Assembly (NCBI GenBank): GCA_037200845.1
Contig: JBBCGQ010000001.1
Location: 868,001-932,000, forward strand
Reading direction: 5' to 3'
Length of the DNA stretch: 64,000 bases
DNA from: Bauldia sp.
GTDB taxonomy: Bacteria > Pseudomonadota > Alphaproteobacteria > Rhizobiales > Kaistiaceae
Position 1 is the stretch's first letter; every line of letters begins with the position of its first letter. Under the pieces are notes generated by a model. The model was not told the DNA's origin, did not search any database, and saw nothing but the letters and a program-made list of their open reading frames with translations. The position numbers and the translations under genes were made by a program. This document shows positions 50,966 to 61,677 of the stretch, one piece after another.

Positions 50966-52119
50966 CGGGCCAGTCCCAATGTGCGGTCGATGAAGCGCCG
51001 ATAGATCGCGGTCAGCATCTCGAGATCGGCGAGCGGCACGCGCTCGTCGATCTGGTGCATCGTCTGCCCGACGAGCCCGAACTCCACGACCGGGCAGATG
51101 TCCTTGAAGAAGCGCGCGTCGGAAGTGCCGCCGCCCGTCGAATTCTCCGGCATGACTCCGGCAACATCCCGGATCGCGCCGGCGAGCGTATCGACCAGCG
51201 GGCCGGGCTTGGTCAGGAACCAGTCGCTGGCGCCCTTCTCGAACTGGATCTCGGCGTCGCCTTCCTCCGAGATGACGCGGCGGAGCAGCGCGTTCAGCGA
51301 CGTCGGCGACCAGTAGTCGTTGTAGCGCACGTTGAACCGCGCCCAAGCCGCGCCCGGAATGACGTTGAATGCGGTGCTGTCAGTCTGGATGCCGGTGATC
51401 TCCAGGTTCGACGGCTGGAAGTCCGTGTTGCCGTCGTCGAGCCGCACCTCGGCCAGCCGCGCCACCATCCGTGCCAGCTTCGGCACCGGGTTGTCGGCGA
51501 GATGCGGGTAGGCGACATGCCCCTGAACGCCGCCGACCATCAGCGTGCCCGAGAGACTCCCCCGCCGGCCGATCTTGATCGTGTCTCCCAGCCGCTTCTG
51601 CGAGGTCGGCTCGCCGACCAGCGCCGCGTCGAAGCGGATGCCCCTGGCCTTCGCCCATTCGACCAGCTTCGCGGTGCCGTTGATCGCCGGGCCTTCCTCG
51701 TCGCCGGTGATGAGCAGCGACAGCGTGCCCTGGCCGATGCCGCTCTCCGCCCGCGCGATGGCGGCGGCGAGGAACGCCGCGATGCCCCCCTTCATGTCGA
51801 CCGCGCCGCGGCCGAAGATCATGTTGTCGGCGACCTCGGCGGCAAACGGCCGGTGCGTCCAGCGCCCCTCGTCGCCGGGCGGCACGACGTCGGTGTGCCC
51901 GGCGAAGACCAGATGCGGCGAGCCCGAGCCGATGCTGGCGTAGAGGTTGGCGATCTCCGCCATTCCGGGCTCGCTGAACGGCAGCCGCTCGACGCGGAAC
52001 CCGGCCTTGCCCAGCACGCCGGCGAGATAGTCCTGCGCGCCGGCATCGTTCGGAGTCACCGAGCGGCAGGCGATCAGCGCCCGAAGGTGGGCGGCGGCGG
52101 CTTCGGTGGAAGGTGTCAT
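50962..52119 (-). CDS. dapE: Succinyl-diaminopimelate desuccinylase
   Basis: Hydrolyses N-succinyl-LL-DAP in lysine/meso-DAP synthesis; 385 aa, M20 family. Metal-binding and catalytic motifs are F-A-G-H-T-D-V-V-P near 66-74, G-R-G-A-V-D-M-K-G near 98-106 and I-T-G-D-E-E-G-P near 132-139, and G-G-G-T-S-D-A-R-F near 347. DapD is encoded 490 bp upstream on the same strand, so the two succinylase-branch enzymes are clustered. Confidence 0.95.
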   Translation of the reverse strand: MTPSTEAAAAHLRALIACRSVTPNDAGAQDYLAGVLGKAGFRVERLPFSEPGMAEIANLYASIGSGSPHLVFAGHTDVVPPGDEGRWTHRPFAAEVADNMIFGRGAVDMKGGIAAFLAAAIARAESGIGQGTLSLLITGDEEGPAINGTAKLVEWAKARGIRFDAALVGEPTSQKRLGDTIKIGRRGSLSGTLMVGGVQGHVAYPHLADNPVPKLARMVARLAEVRLDDGNTDFQPSNLEITGIQTDSTAFNVIPGAAWARFNVRYNDYWSPTSLNALLRRVISEEGDAEIQFEKGASDWFLTKPGPLVDTLAGAIRDVAGVMPENSTGGGTSDARFFKDICPVVEFGLVGQTMHQIDERVPLADLEMLTAIYRRFIDRTLGLAR

Positions 52120-52196
52120 ATGAGGTGCGGGTGGCCGGAAAGGGAAGGGCGCCCGGGGTTTAGCGAGCCGGGCAGGGAAGCGTCAATCGGCGCCGC

Positions 52197-52571
52197 TCAC
52201 TCGGGCTCGATTACCGGCGGCATGCCGTAGGCGTTGGCTGCCGGATTGCCGGGCAGGAAGGCCAGCACGAACGGCCAGAACAGCCCGACGAACGGCACGA
52301 ATATGAACAGAAAGTACAATCCCGGCAGCCCGAGGTCGTGGCACCGCTTCGCCATCAGCACAGCCAACCCGATCAGGATGATGACATCCAGCAGGACAAG
52401 CAGGATGAGCATGACCGGCGACATCGTTTCCCGCACCAGAAGGTAGAACAGGATCGACAGGTTCAGCGAATAGATCACGCCTATGCCGAGCGCATATTCC
52501 TGCCGGCCAATTCTCCCGTTGCTGCGGAAGAAAAAATGCAGGAGCTGGTCTGTGGTTGCCGGGGCGGCCAT
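52197..52571 (-). CDS. DUF805 family membrane protein
   Basis: A 124-aa integral membrane protein. It starts with the DUF805 hallmark F-R-S-N-G-R-I-G-R-Q-E-Y (near 15-26) followed by three to four helices and the A-K-R-C-H-D-L-G motif (near 74-81). Such proteins have no assigned activity. It lies between dapD and dapE, separated from each by 39-77 bp, so it is probably in the same transcript. Confidence 0.85.
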   Translation of the reverse strand: MAAPATTDQLLHFFFRSNGRIGRQEYALGIGVIYSLNLSILFYLLVRETMSPVMLILLVLLDVIILIGLAVLMAKRCHDLGLPGLYFLFIFVPFVGLFWPFVLAFLPGNPAANAYGMPPVIEPE

Positions 52572-52610
52572 GACTCGATCCGAGACGCTTGCCGCCCTGC
52601 CGTCAACCCG

Positions 52611-53456
<846 letters not shown>

Positions 53457-53466
53457 GCTCGCGCCC

Positions 53467-54180
53467 TCACGCTTTGCCGGTCACATCAAGCACATCTTCC
53501 AGGAAATGCGCCAGATCGTCGGTGACGAAGTCGACGTGCGGGGCATCGCGCCCTTCGGTCTCCCAGTCCTCGGTCAGCACCTCCCTGACGCCGCGCGGGG
53601 CGATCAGCACCGTCGCCATGCCGAGCCTGTGGGGCACCTCGAGATTGCGTGCGAGGTCCTCGAACATCGCCGCCTTGCCGGGCGCGATCCCGGTCGCCGC
53701 GACGAAGCGGTCGTAGGTCGCCGCGTTCGGCTTCGGCAGCAGTTCCGAGCGCACGATGTCGAAGATCGATTCGAAATGCCGCGTGATTCCGAGCCGCTCC
53801 GCCACCTTCTCGGCATGCGCTGTCGAGCCGTTGGTGAAGATGAACTTCCGCCCCGGCAGCCGCTCGATGGCGGAACCGAGCCGTGGGTCCGCCGGTATCG
53901 GCGAATGGTCGATGTCGTGCACGTACTCGAGGAAATCGTCCGCCTTGATGCCGTGCTCCTCCATCAGGCCGCGCAGCGTCGTGCCGTAGCGCTGGTAGTA
54001 GTCCTTCTGCACCTTCTGCGCCGCCTTCGGCGAAAGGTTGAGCAGCCGGGCGACGTATGCGCGGATGCGCTTGTCGACCTGGCTGAACAGGTCGAGGTGG
54101 CGCGGGTAGAGCGTGTTGTCGAGATCGAACACCCACGCGTCGACCGCCGCGAAGCGGCCGAGGTCCGTGCCCTCGCTCAC
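53467..54180 (-). CDS. HAD-family pyrimidine 5'-nucleotidase
   Basis: A 237-aa HAD phosphatase of the SDT1/pyrimidine 5'-nucleotidase type. Motif I D-L-D-N-T-L-Y (nucleophile Asp near 19), motif II F-T-N-G-S near 115-119, and motif III K-P-N-A-A near 152 with acidic motif IV in F-E-D-L-A near 174-178 are all present. The start is a GTG overlapping the argB stop (GTGA). Substrate preference is assumed from family. Confidence 0.85.
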   Translation of the reverse strand: MSEGTDLGRFAAVDAWVFDLDNTLYPRHLDLFSQVDKRIRAYVARLLNLSPKAAQKVQKDYYQRYGTTLRGLMEEHGIKADDFLEYVHDIDHSPIPADPRLGSAIERLPGRKFIFTNGSTAHAEKVAERLGITRHFESIFDIVRSELLPKPNAATYDRFVAATGIAPGKAAMFEDLARNLEVPHRLGMATVLIAPRGVREVLTEDWETEGRDAPHVDFVTDDLAHFLEDVLDVTGKA

Positions 54181-55082
54181 GGCGTGATCAGCGTGCCGGC
54201 GCCGAGGTCGGTGAACAGCTCGAGCAGCACCGCGTGCGGCACCTTGCCGTTGAGGATGACGACGCCCTCGACGCCCTGCTTGATCGCGTCGATGCACGTC
54301 TCGACCTTGGGGATCATGCCCCCCGAGATCGTGCCGTCGGCGATCAGCTCGCGCGCCTTCTTCACGGTGAGTTCCTTGATCAGCTTGCCGCTGCGGTCGA
54401 GCACGCCCGGAACGTCCGTCAGGAACAGCAGGCGCGCCGCGCCAAGCCGCCCGGCGAGCGCACCGGCAAACGTGTCGGCGTTGATGTTGTAGGTCTCGCC
54501 GTCGTCGCCCGGCGCCACCGGCGCGATCACCGGGATTAGCCCGGCGCCGATGATCATGTCGATCACCGCGCGGCTGATGCGCTTCGGCTCGCCGACGAAT
54601 CCGAGGTCGACGACCTTCTCGATGTTCGAGGTCGGGTCCTTCTCGGTGCGCGTCACCTTCTCGGCAAACACCATGTTGCCGTCCTTGCCTGAGAGGCCGA
54701 CCGCCTTGCCGCCCTCGGCGTTGATCGCCATCACGATCTCTTTGTTGATCGAGCCGGCGAGCACCATCTCGACCACCTCGATGGTCGGCTTGTCGGTGAC
54801 GCGCAGGCCGCCGCGAAACTCCGACTTGATCCCCAGCCGGTTGAGCATGTCGCCGATCTGCGGCCCGCCGCCGTGCACTACCACCGGCCGCGCCCCGGCC
54901 GTCTCGAGCAGCGTGATGTCGCGCGCGAATGCCTTGGCCAGCGCCGCCTCGCCCATGGCGTGCCCGCCGTACTTCACCACGATGATTTTCTGGTCGTACG
55001 CGAGCATATACGGCAGCGCCGCCGAAATCAGGCGCGCCGTCAGTTCGGCATCGGTCGTTTCCGCCTCGCGGATACTGTCCAT
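54177..55082 (-). CDS. argB: Acetylglutamate kinase
   Basis: Second step of arginine synthesis, phosphorylating N-acetylglutamate; 301 aa. The N-terminal phosphate loop is V-K-Y-G-G-H-A-M near 38-45, then H-G-G-G-P-Q-I near 72-78 (substrate site), R-V-T-D near 97, and the late F-L-T-D-V-P-G-V-L near 217-225 with [11 protein letters not shown] near 243-253. ATG 55082 is chosen over a TTG at 55091 because AGGGA is well spaced from it. It heads the minus-strand argB-HAD-dapD-DUF805-dapE group. Confidence 0.95.
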   Translation of the reverse strand: MDSIREAETTDAELTARLISAALPYMLAYDQKIIVVKYGGHAMGEAALAKAFARDITLLETAGARPVVVHGGGPQIGDMLNRLGIKSEFRGGLRVTDKPTIEVVEMVLAGSINKEIVMAINAEGGKAVGLSGKDGNMVFAEKVTRTEKDPTSNIEKVVDLGFVGEPKRISRAVIDMIIGAGLIPVIAPVAPGDDGETYNINADTFAGALAGRLGAARLLFLTDVPGVLDRSGKLIKELTVKKARELIADGTISGGMIPKVETCIDAIKQGVEGVVILNGKVPHAVLLELFTDLGAGTLITP

Positions 55083-55208
55083 TTGAGCCAATCCCTAAGG
55101 TTCGCGCGCTCTATAGCCGGTTTAGGGCGGAAGAAAAATGCGGAACTTTGCCGGCGGAAGGCGGTTAGCGGGGAGGCGGGTACCCGCGAGACATAAAGGA
55201 GCCTCAAC

Positions 55209-55562
55209 ATGTCACAGAGCGACCGCATGCCCCCGACGTACGTGAACCGCGAAACCGTCGTGGACCGCGAGACGTCGAACACCGGCCTGATCGTGACGGC
55301 GATCGTCATCGCCGCCGTCGTCGTCATCGGCCTGTTCTACTTCGTCAACCGCAGCCCGGCGCCGACCGCCGGCGACACCACCATCACGACGCCGCTGCCG
55401 GACGCAACGGCTCCGGCCCCCGCGCCGCTGGCCCCGGCGACCGAGCCGACGGCTCCGGCCGCGCCTCCGGCCACCCTGGAAGCCGCGCCGCCGGCTGACA
55501 CCACGGCCCCGGCTCCTGCGCCGACCACTCCGGCCCCGGCGCCTGCCGCTCCGGCTCAGTAG
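55209..55562 (+). CDS. Pro/Ala-rich single-pass membrane protein
   Basis: A 117-aa protein: a short polar N-terminus, one transmembrane helix (about 27-46, L-I-V-T-A-I-V-I-A-A-V-V-V-I-G-L-F) and a ~65-residue periplasmic tail made almost only of Ala, Pro and Thr. AGGAG is 8 bases before the ATG and a strong terminator follows, so the gene is likely to be expressed on its own. I do not recognise the family; the tail composition suggests a spacer across the cell wall. Confidence 0.7.
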   Translation: MSQSDRMPPTYVNRETVVDRETSNTGLIVTAIVIAAVVVIGLFYFVNRSPAPTAGDTTITTPLPDATAPAPAPLAPATEPTAPAAPPATLEAAPPADTTAPAPAPTTPAPAPAAPAQ

Positions 55563-55585
55563 TCGTAGCGTACCCGAGTAACGAG

Positions 55586-55624
55586 ACGCCTCGCCCTTCA
55601 GTGGGCGAGGCGTTTCGCGTTTTG
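55586..55624 (+). terminator. Intrinsic terminator after the Pro/Ala-rich protein gene
   Basis: An 11-bp perfect stem, acgcctcgccc / gggcgaggcgt, with loop ttcagt, followed by ttcgcgtttt. It lies 24 bases past the stop and 65 bases before the acyltransferase gene. Confidence 0.85.
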
Positions 55625-55688
55625 GGCGTTAACAAGAAAGCAGCCGGCTAACGGTACGGTGTGGGTCGATATCCTGGCGACCTATCCG

Positions 55689-56912
55689 ATGACCGCACCG
55701 ATGCTGAGCGACCGCCGCCTGCTGCCCCTGGAATCGCTGCGCGCGCTCGCCGCGTTCCAGGTGCTGCTGCTGCACATGTTCTCGGCCTTCCTGCCGGCGA
55801 TCGTCTTCGATCGCCCGGGAGGCCCGGCTCTCGGGCTTATCATCCATCGCTCGGCGCTGTTCTATTTCTATGACGGCTACTCGGCCGTCTATATTTTCTT
55901 CGTGCTGAGCGGCTACGTCCTCACCGCGCCTTTCCTTCGCGACGCCGCTGAGCCCGTTCGTGTTCTCGTCGCCCGCCTGGCGAGGCTGGCAATTCCGGCG
56001 CTCGCCGCATGCATCCTCTCGGCCGCGGTGATGGCGCTGTTGCCGGATGCCCACGTCGCCGCGGGCGCCGCGTTAGACTCGCGCTGGCTCGCCCTCAACT
56101 GGCTGCCGGAGCCGGGCCTCTTGGCGTTCGTCCGCGACTACTTCAACGCGTTCTTTGTCGGCTATCAGGAGGGGACTGTCGCGTCGTTCGGTTTCCGTCC
56201 CTGGTTGCCGAGCATCGAAAATGCCTACGTCGCACCGCTGTGGACGATCGGCGTCGAGTTCGCCGGCTCGATCGTGGTCCTCGCGCTGGCTGCGATCCGC
56301 GCCCAGTTGCCGCGCCTCTGGCTGCCGGCCGTGATCGTCGCCGCTGTCGTCTTTCTGCGTACGCCGTATCTCTGCTTCGTCGTCGGTCACGTCGCCGGCG
56401 TCGCGGCGCTCGCCGAGAGACCCAGCCGCATGCCGGCGTGGCTCTGCATCGTCGGCGTCGCCCTCGGCGTGCTGCTGTGCGTCGCCGGCGAGGAATTCGC
56501 CGTCCCCGGCATCCAGCCGGTTTGCAATATCGATTTTCCGTTGATGCTGAACTGCGAACTCGCGCTGCATTTCCAGAAACGCCTCGGCGCGCTGCTCATC
56601 TTCCTGTCGCTGGTCACATGGCAGGACGCGCGCAACCTGCTCGCCTGGCCGCCGCTCGCCCGCCTCGGCCGCATCTCGTTCCCGGTCTACCTCGTGCATT
56701 GGCCGATCGTCTTCGGCCCGAGCTGCGTCGTCTATCTGGCCGCGAGCGCCGCCGGCGCTCCGCCGCTGGCAGCAAGCCTCGCCGCGATCCTCGTCGGTAT
56801 CGTCCTGACACTCGCCGTCGCGGTGCCATTCACGAAAGTCGATGCCGCCGCGCAGTCCCTGGCGCGCATCATCCGCCGCGGCCGGCCAGCACGATCCTCA
56901 GCGCCGGCGTAA
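55689..56912 (+). CDS. Acyltransferase 3 family membrane protein
   Basis: A roughly 407-aa integral membrane O-acyltransferase of the OafA/NodX type. The N-terminal L-P-L-E-S-L-R-A-L-A-A-F-Q-V and L-L-L-H-M hold the conserved Arg and His, F-F-V-L-S-G-Y-V-L follows near 80-88, and about ten hydrophobic segments are spread over the length, ending in I-S-F-P-V-Y-L-V-H-W-P. It probably acetylates a surface polysaccharide. The start is uncertain: GTG 55659, ATG 55689 or ATG 55701. Together with the preceding gene it separates argB from engB, which are usually close together in this order. Confidence 0.85.
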   Translation: MTAPMLSDRRLLPLESLRALAAFQVLLLHMFSAFLPAIVFDRPGGPALGLIIHRSALFYFYDGYSAVYIFFVLSGYVLTAPFLRDAAEPVRVLVARLARLAIPALAACILSAAVMALLPDAHVAAGAALDSRWLALNWLPEPGLLAFVRDYFNAFFVGYQEGTVASFGFRPWLPSIENAYVAPLWTIGVEFAGSIVVLALAAIRAQLPRLWLPAVIVAAVVFLRTPYLCFVVGHVAGVAALAERPSRMPAWLCIVGVALGVLLCVAGEEFAVPGIQPVCNIDFPLMLNCELALHFQKRLGALLIFLSLVTWQDARNLLAWPPLARLGRISFPVYLVHWPIVFGPSCVVYLAASAAGAPPLAASLAAILVGIVLTLAVAVPFTKVDAAAQSLARIIRRGRPARSSAPA

Positions 56913-56914
56913 CA

Positions 56915-57568
56915 CTAGGAGAGCGCGGCGATCTCCGCCCGCAGCGCGTCGATGCCGATGCCGGCATCTGCCGATGTGGCGATGATCGAAGGATGCGCCG
57001 CCGCGTGCTTGGCGATGGTCGCCGCGACGCTGGCCGTCACGGCCTCGATCTCGCCGACCTTCAGCTTGTCCGTCTTGGTGAGCACGATCTGGTACGACAC
57101 CGCCGCCTTGTCGATCAGCTTCACCGCCTCGATGTCATTGTCCTTGAGGCCATGGCGTGAATCGATCAGCACGTAGACGCGGCGCAGCGTCTGCCGCCCG
57201 CGCAGGAACGAGAAGACGAGGCTGGTCCACGCGGCCACCTGCGCCTTCGGCGCCCGCGCGTAGCCGTAGCCCGGCATGTCGACGATGGTGAGCGATGCGC
57301 CCTCGGCGGTGAAGAAATTGAGCTCCCGCGTCCGCCCCGGCGTGTTCGACGTGCGGGCCAGCGCCTTCTGCCCGACCAGCGCATTGATCAGCGACGACTT
57401 GCCGACGTTGGAGCGGCCGGCGAACGCCACCTCGATGCCCGCCATGGGCGGCAGGTTGCTGACGTCGGAAGAGCCCCAGAAGTGCTTCCACGGCCGGGCA
57501 AACAGGAGCCGCCCGGCTTCGAGTTTCGCCGCAGCCTCGGGATCGCCTGCGGGCGCCGCCGGCTTCAA
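56915..57568 (-). CDS. engB: Ribosome biogenesis GTP-binding protein EngB (YsxC/YihA)
   Basis: An essential GTPase for large-subunit assembly; 217 aa. G1 is G-R-S-N-V-G-K-S-S near 50-58, G2 a Thr in N-T-P-G-R-T near 77-82, G3 D-M-P-G-Y-G-Y near 96-102 and G4 T-K-T-D-K near 160-164. The start is a TTG at 57568 overlapping the yidC stop (TTGA); no ATG precedes the conserved part except an internal one. It is the last gene of rpmH-rnpA-yidC-engB. Confidence 0.92.
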   Translation of the reverse strand: MKPAAPAGDPEAAAKLEAGRLLFARPWKHFWGSSDVSNLPPMAGIEVAFAGRSNVGKSSLINALVGQKALARTSNTPGRTRELNFFTAEGASLTIVDMPGYGYARAPKAQVAAWTSLVFSFLRGRQTLRRVYVLIDSRHGLKDNDIEAVKLIDKAAVSYQIVLTKTDKLKVGEIEAVTASVAATIAKHAAAHPSIIATSADAGIGIDALRAEIAALS

Positions 57569-59526
57569 GTCTTCGCCTTGTCGGCCTTGATCTTCTTGTT
57601 CTTCTGCGGCGCCGGTGCGGCCGCATCGTTGGCTGCGGCCGGAACCGCCACGGCCGTCGCCGGCTTGGCGGGCCTCAGGCCCAGCGACTGCAGGATATTG
57701 CCCCACAGGTCCACGTCGGCGCCCTGCCGCCGCATGATGAAATACTGCTGGCTCACCGACAGCGTGTTGTTCCACGCCCAGTAGATGACCAGCCCGGCCG
57801 GGAACGAGGCCAGCATGAACGTGAAGATCAGCGGCAGCCAGGTGAAGATCATCGCCTGGGTCGGATCGGGCGGCGGCGGGTTGAGCCGCATCTGGACGAA
57901 CATCGTCACGCCCATGATCAGCGGCCACAGCCCGATCAGCAGGAAGTGGCCGATGATCGGCACCGAGCCCGGATCGAAGGGCAGCAGCCCGAACAGGTTG
58001 AACAGTGTCGTCGGATCCGGCGCCGACAGGTCCTGGATCCACCCGAAGAACGGCGCGTGCCGCATCTCGATGGTGCTCGAGAGCACGCTGTAGAGCGAGA
58101 AGAAGACCGGGATCTGGATCGCCACCGGCCAGCAGCCGGCGAGCGGATTGATCTTCTCCTTCTTGTACAGCTCCATCAGAGCCTGTTGCTGCTTGACCTT
58201 GTCGTCCTTGTACTGCTCGCGGATGGCGGCCATCTGCGGTTGCACTTTCTTCATCGCGCTCATCGACTTGTACGATTTGTTGGCGAGCGGAACGAAGACC
58301 GCCTTGACCAGCACGGTCACGGCGAGGATGGCGAGGCCGAAGTTGCCGATCAGGTGGTAGAGCCAGTCGATGACGTAGAACAGCGGCTGCGCGATGAACC
58401 ACAGGTCGAGGAAATAGAACTTGCCCATATGGACCAGCAGGTCGAGGCGCTCGATGCCCATGCCGTCGCGATAGGCATCGAGGATGGAAAGCTGCTTCGG
58501 GCCGGCGAACAGCCGCGCGCTCGTCTCCGCGCTCGCGCCCTGCGCGATCGTCACCGGATCGGCGACGTAGTCGGCCTGGTATCCGGCCGCGGTCGGGAGG
58601 TGCTCCATCTGCGCGACGAACGGCTTGCCGGTCTCCGGGACCAGAACGGACGCCCAGTATTTGTCGTTGATGCCGACCCACCCTTGCGTCGCCTTGTCGA
58701 GGGTGACCGGCGCGCCCTCCAGCGATTTGTAGTCGTGCTCGACCAGGCGCTGATCCTTCAGCGCGGCGATGAGGCCGAGCGTCTCCAGCGCGTTGCCGCG
58801 CTCGAGTTCCCCGAACCGCGCTACCCGTCCGTAGGGCGAGAGGCTCGCCGCCGCGGCACTGTTGTTGGTGACGGTGTCTTTGATCGTGAACATGTACTCG
58901 TCGTCGACCGCGATGGTGCGGACGAACACCAGCCCGGCGCCGTTGTCGTAGGTGAGCTTCACCGGCGTCGTCGGCGTCAGCTTGGCGCCGCTCTCCGCCG
59001 TCCACGTCGCGTCTGGTCCCGGCACCGCCGGTCCGCCGGCCGCCGCGACCCAGCCGAGCTCGGCGTAGTAGGGGCCCTTGGCCGAGATGGAATGCGCCGG
59101 ATCGGGAGCGACGATCGGCGTGCGCGCCGGCGACAGCAGCACGATCGTCGGGCTGGTCTTGTCTACCGTCTCGTGGAAGTCGCTGAGGTGAAGGTCGTCG
59201 ATGCGCCCGCCGACGAGATTGATCGAGCCCACGACCGTGCCCGTCTCGATGGCAATGCGCGGCGTCAGCGCCAGCGCTGCCTCGCGCGTGAGGGCAGGGG
59301 CATTGGCCGCGGCGGCCGGCGGCGTGCCCGCCGCGGTAGTGGTCGTCCCGTCCGCCGTCGTCGTCACCGCGCCCGGATTGGTCGTGTCGGTCGTCGTCTG
59401 CTGGGCGGCAAGCTCGGCCGCCTTGCGGGCCTGCTCCATCTGCGGCCCGGCGACGAAGAATTGCCAGCCGATCAGCACGGCGATCGAGAGTGCGATGGCG
59501 AGGAAGAGGTTGCGGTTATCGGGCAT
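57565..59526 (-). CDS. yidC: Membrane protein insertase YidC
   Basis: Inserts and folds inner-membrane proteins, alone or with SecYEG; 653 aa. A first helix is at about 6-23, followed by an Ala/Thr-rich linker, the large periplasmic P1 domain (about 110-400) and the Oxa1-like core of five helices (about 400-590) with [16 protein letters not shown] and W-A-W-N-N-T-L-S. The C-terminal tail is Lys-rich, as expected for ribosome contact. Its ATG overlaps the rnpA stop by one base. Confidence 0.95.
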   Translation of the reverse strand: MPDNRNLFLAIALSIAVLIGWQFFVAGPQMEQARKAAELAAQQTTTDTTNPGAVTTTADGTTTTAAGTPPAAAANAPALTREAALALTPRIAIETGTVVGSINLVGGRIDDLHLSDFHETVDKTSPTIVLLSPARTPIVAPDPAHSISAKGPYYAELGWVAAAGGPAVPGPDATWTAESGAKLTPTTPVKLTYDNGAGLVFVRTIAVDDEYMFTIKDTVTNNSAAAASLSPYGRVARFGELERGNALETLGLIAALKDQRLVEHDYKSLEGAPVTLDKATQGWVGINDKYWASVLVPETGKPFVAQMEHLPTAAGYQADYVADPVTIAQGASAETSARLFAGPKQLSILDAYRDGMGIERLDLLVHMGKFYFLDLWFIAQPLFYVIDWLYHLIGNFGLAILAVTVLVKAVFVPLANKSYKSMSAMKKVQPQMAAIREQYKDDKVKQQQALMELYKKEKINPLAGCWPVAIQIPVFFSLYSVLSSTIEMRHAPFFGWIQDLSAPDPTTLFNLFGLLPFDPGSVPIIGHFLLIGLWPLIMGVTMFVQMRLNPPPPDPTQAMIFTWLPLIFTFMLASFPAGLVIYWAWNNTLSVSQQYFIMRRQGADVDLWGNILQSLGLRPAKPATAVAVPAAANDAAAPAPQKNKKIKADKAKT

Positions 59527-59906
59527 CAGTCGGTTCCGTTCGCGGGCTTGGCCGGAGTGCCGCCGGAACGCGACAATACCTCGAAGCCGCTCAATAGATC
59601 GGTGACCAGCCGCTCGAATTGAAGGGTCAAAGCGGCACGCCGCGCGACAAGCACATAATCGGTGGCCTTTTCGGCATGCATCTCGGCCCGCCGAATGGCC
59701 TCTCGCAAGCGTCGGCGGATGCGATTACGCACGACCGCGTTCCCGATCTTCTTGGTGACTGTGAACCCGAAACGCGGCGGCCGGTCAACAAGTGTGGCGC
59801 CCGGCTCGGCGCCCGCCTTCAGTGCCTGGAGCAGGAAGCCGGTTTTGGCTACCCGCCGCCCGCCGGCGACGGCTACGAAGGCGGCGCGGCGTTTGAGGCT
59901 TTCCAT
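59526..59906 (-). CDS. rnpA: Ribonuclease P protein component
   Basis: The protein subunit of RNase P for tRNA 5' processing; 126 aa. The F-G-F-T-V-T-K-K-I-G-N-A-V motif is near 47-59 and the RNR box R-N-R-I-R-R-R-L-R-E near 61-70. The ATG is close after rpmH (40-bp gap), the universal arrangement. The RNA subunit gene is not visible in this window. Confidence 0.95.
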   Translation of the reverse strand: MESLKRRAAFVAVAGGRRVAKTGFLLQALKAGAEPGATLVDRPPRFGFTVTKKIGNAVVRNRIRRRLREAIRRAEMHAEKATDYVLVARRAALTLQFERLVTDLLSGFEVLSRSGGTPAKPANGTD

Positions 59907-59946
59907 CGTGTTCGTGGGTGGCCGGACAGGTGCCCGGCTCGGTCGG

Positions 59947-60081
59947 TCAGGCCGTCAGCTTCTTGCGGCCGCGCGCACGCCGGCCATTGATGACCTTGCG
60001 GCCGCCGGTAGTTTCCATTCTGGCGCGAAACCCGTGACGCCGCTTGCGCACGAGTTTGCTCGGTTGGTAGGTCCGCTTCAT
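59947..60081 (-). CDS. rpmH: 50S ribosomal protein L34
   Basis: A 44-aa ribosomal protein beginning [18 protein letters not shown] and ending R-G-R-K-K-L-T-A; the whole chain matches L34 and is extremely basic. GGAGAGACGAG lies before the ATG on the minus strand. It is first in rpmH-rnpA-yidC-engB; the 143-bp gap upstream to the flavoprotein gene must hold its promoter. Confidence 0.97.
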   Translation of the reverse strand: MKRTYQPSKLVRKRRHGFRARMETTGGRKVINGRRARGRKKLTA

Positions 60082-60224
60082 CTCGTCTCTCCGCGGGTCT
60101 TGAATTGGTGCGGCTTATAAGGACGGACCGGAATCGAGTCAACGCGGGGCGCGGACAGTAAACCGCAGGGGAAAGCCGGGATTTCGCCGCGAAAAGCTTG
60201 GCGCGAGGCGCTAAGTGGAGGGGG

Positions 60225-61670
60225 ATGGCGGATGAACTCACCCCCGACATATGCGTGATCGGTGCCGGCCCCGGCGGAATAGCCGCGGCGACCGCCGCTG
60301 CCGCCGAGGGCGTGCCGGTCATCCTCATCGAGAAAAACCGCACCGGCGGCCATAACCTCGCCTCCGGCACGGTGCCCGCCAAAGCCCTGCTCGCCGCCGC
60401 CGCCATCCACGAGACTCTGCGCACAGGTCCGGCCTTCGGCGTCACCGGCGCGCCGCTGCAGGTCGACCTCGGCCGCGTCCGCGAGCACATCGAGGAGGCG
60501 ACCGCGGCCATCGCCCGCAACGTCACGCCGGAGCGGCTGACCGCGCTCGGCGTCAAGGTCATTGCCGGCAACGCCCGCTTCGCCAATCCCGATCTGGTCG
60601 TCGTCGACAACACCGCCATCAGGGCGCGCCGCATCATCATCGCGACCGGCTCGGTTCCCGCGGTCCCGCAGATCCCCGGCCTCGAGACGGTCGACGCCAT
60701 GTCGCTCGCCGACGGCTTCGACCTCGCCCGCCGCCCCGCCCATCTCATCGTCCTCGGCGCCGATCGCTACGCGCTGGAATTCGCGCAGGCCTATTCCCGC
60801 CTCGGCATCGATACGACCGTCGTCGACGAAGGCGCCGCCATCCCCGACGTCGATCCGGAGATGGCGACGATCCTGCTCGACCGCCTGCGCGCGGAAGGCA
60901 TCCGCGTGCGCACCGGCGTGAAAATTTCGGAGATCGCGCGCCGTCGCGGCGGCGTCCGCATGCTGCTGACCGACCCGGCCGAGGGCGAGATCGCCGTCGA
61001 TGGGTCGCACATTATCATCGCCGCCGGCCGCTGGCCCGATGTCGAGGGCCTCGGCCTGGCGGCGGGCCAGATCCAGTGGGACAAGGCCGGCATCGTCGTC
61101 GACAAGGGCCTGCGCACGACCAACCGCCGCGTCTACGCCATCGGCGACGTCATCGCTGGCGCCCCGCTCGCCGCCCGCGCCGAGCTGCAGGCAGCCGCCG
61201 TCGTCCGCTCGATCCTCTATCGCGTGCCCTTCACCGATGAGACGGCGAACGTTCCGGCCGTCGCCTTCACCGACCCGGGCCTCGCCTCCGTCGGCCTCGA
61301 CGAGCCGGCGGCGCGTCTTCTCCATCGCGATGTCCGCATCATCCGCGTGCCGTTCGCGGAGAGCGACCGCGCGCACATCGAGCGCGAGCCGGCGGGAATG
61401 CTGAAGGTCATCACCACCACCGGCGGCGGCCGCATCCTCGGCGCGGCAATAGTCGGCCGCGACGCGCCTGAGCTGATCGCGCCGTGGGCGCTCGCCGTCG
61501 CCAATCGCCTCGGCCTCGCCGCCGTGGCCGCATACGTGCCGCCCTATCCGGCGCGCGCCGCGCTCGCCCGGCGCGTTGCCGCCGACCATAAGCCTGCTAC
61601 CCGCGGTAGCGCCGGTTTGACGCCGGCATGGCGGCGGCGCATCATTACGCTCTTCAGGAAGCTCGGCTGA
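60225..61670 (+). CDS. FAD-dependent disulfide-reductase-fold protein lacking the redox cysteines
   Basis: A 481-aa protein of the dihydrolipoamide dehydrogenase/mercuric reductase fold. FAD binding is clear: V-I-G-A-G-P-G-G-I-A near 11-20, I-A-T-G-S-V-P near 142, and V-Y-A-I-G-D-V near 304-310; the dimerisation domain has A-F-T-D-P-G-L-A-S-V-G near 347. Where the family has C-x4-C, this one reads G-G-H-N-L-A-S-G-T-V-P-A-K-A-L, with neither Cys, and the second GxGxxG is changed to L-G-A-D-R-Y. The C-terminal His-Pro motif is also altered. It cannot work as a normal disulfide reductase. The histidine kinase gene follows after 7 bp, suggesting a functional link. Confidence 0.8.
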   Translation: MADELTPDICVIGAGPGGIAAATAAAAEGVPVILIEKNRTGGHNLASGTVPAKALLAAAAIHETLRTGPAFGVTGAPLQVDLGRVREHIEEATAAIARNVTPERLTALGVKVIAGNARFANPDLVVVDNTAIRARRIIIATGSVPAVPQIPGLETVDAMSLADGFDLARRPAHLIVLGADRYALEFAQAYSRLGIDTTVVDEGAAIPDVDPEMATILLDRLRAEGIRVRTGVKISEIARRRGGVRMLLTDPAEGEIAVDGSHIIIAAGRWPDVEGLGLAAGQIQWDKAGIVVDKGLRTTNRRVYAIGDVIAGAPLAARAELQAAAVVRSILYRVPFTDETANVPAVAFTDPGLASVGLDEPAARLLHRDVRIIRVPFAESDRAHIEREPAGMLKVITTTGGGRILGAAIVGRDAPELIAPWALAVANRLGLAAVAAYVPPYPARAALARRVAADHKPATRGSAGLTPAWRRRIITLFRKLG

Positions 61671-61677
61671 TCCTCTG

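Noticed and set aside
59947-60224. Chromosomal replication origin near rpmH
   Set aside because: rpmH-rnpA-yidC flank oriC in some bacteria, but I see no cluster of DnaA boxes, no AT-rich unwinding region and no dnaA or dnaN gene; in alphaproteobacteria the origin usually lies elsewhere.
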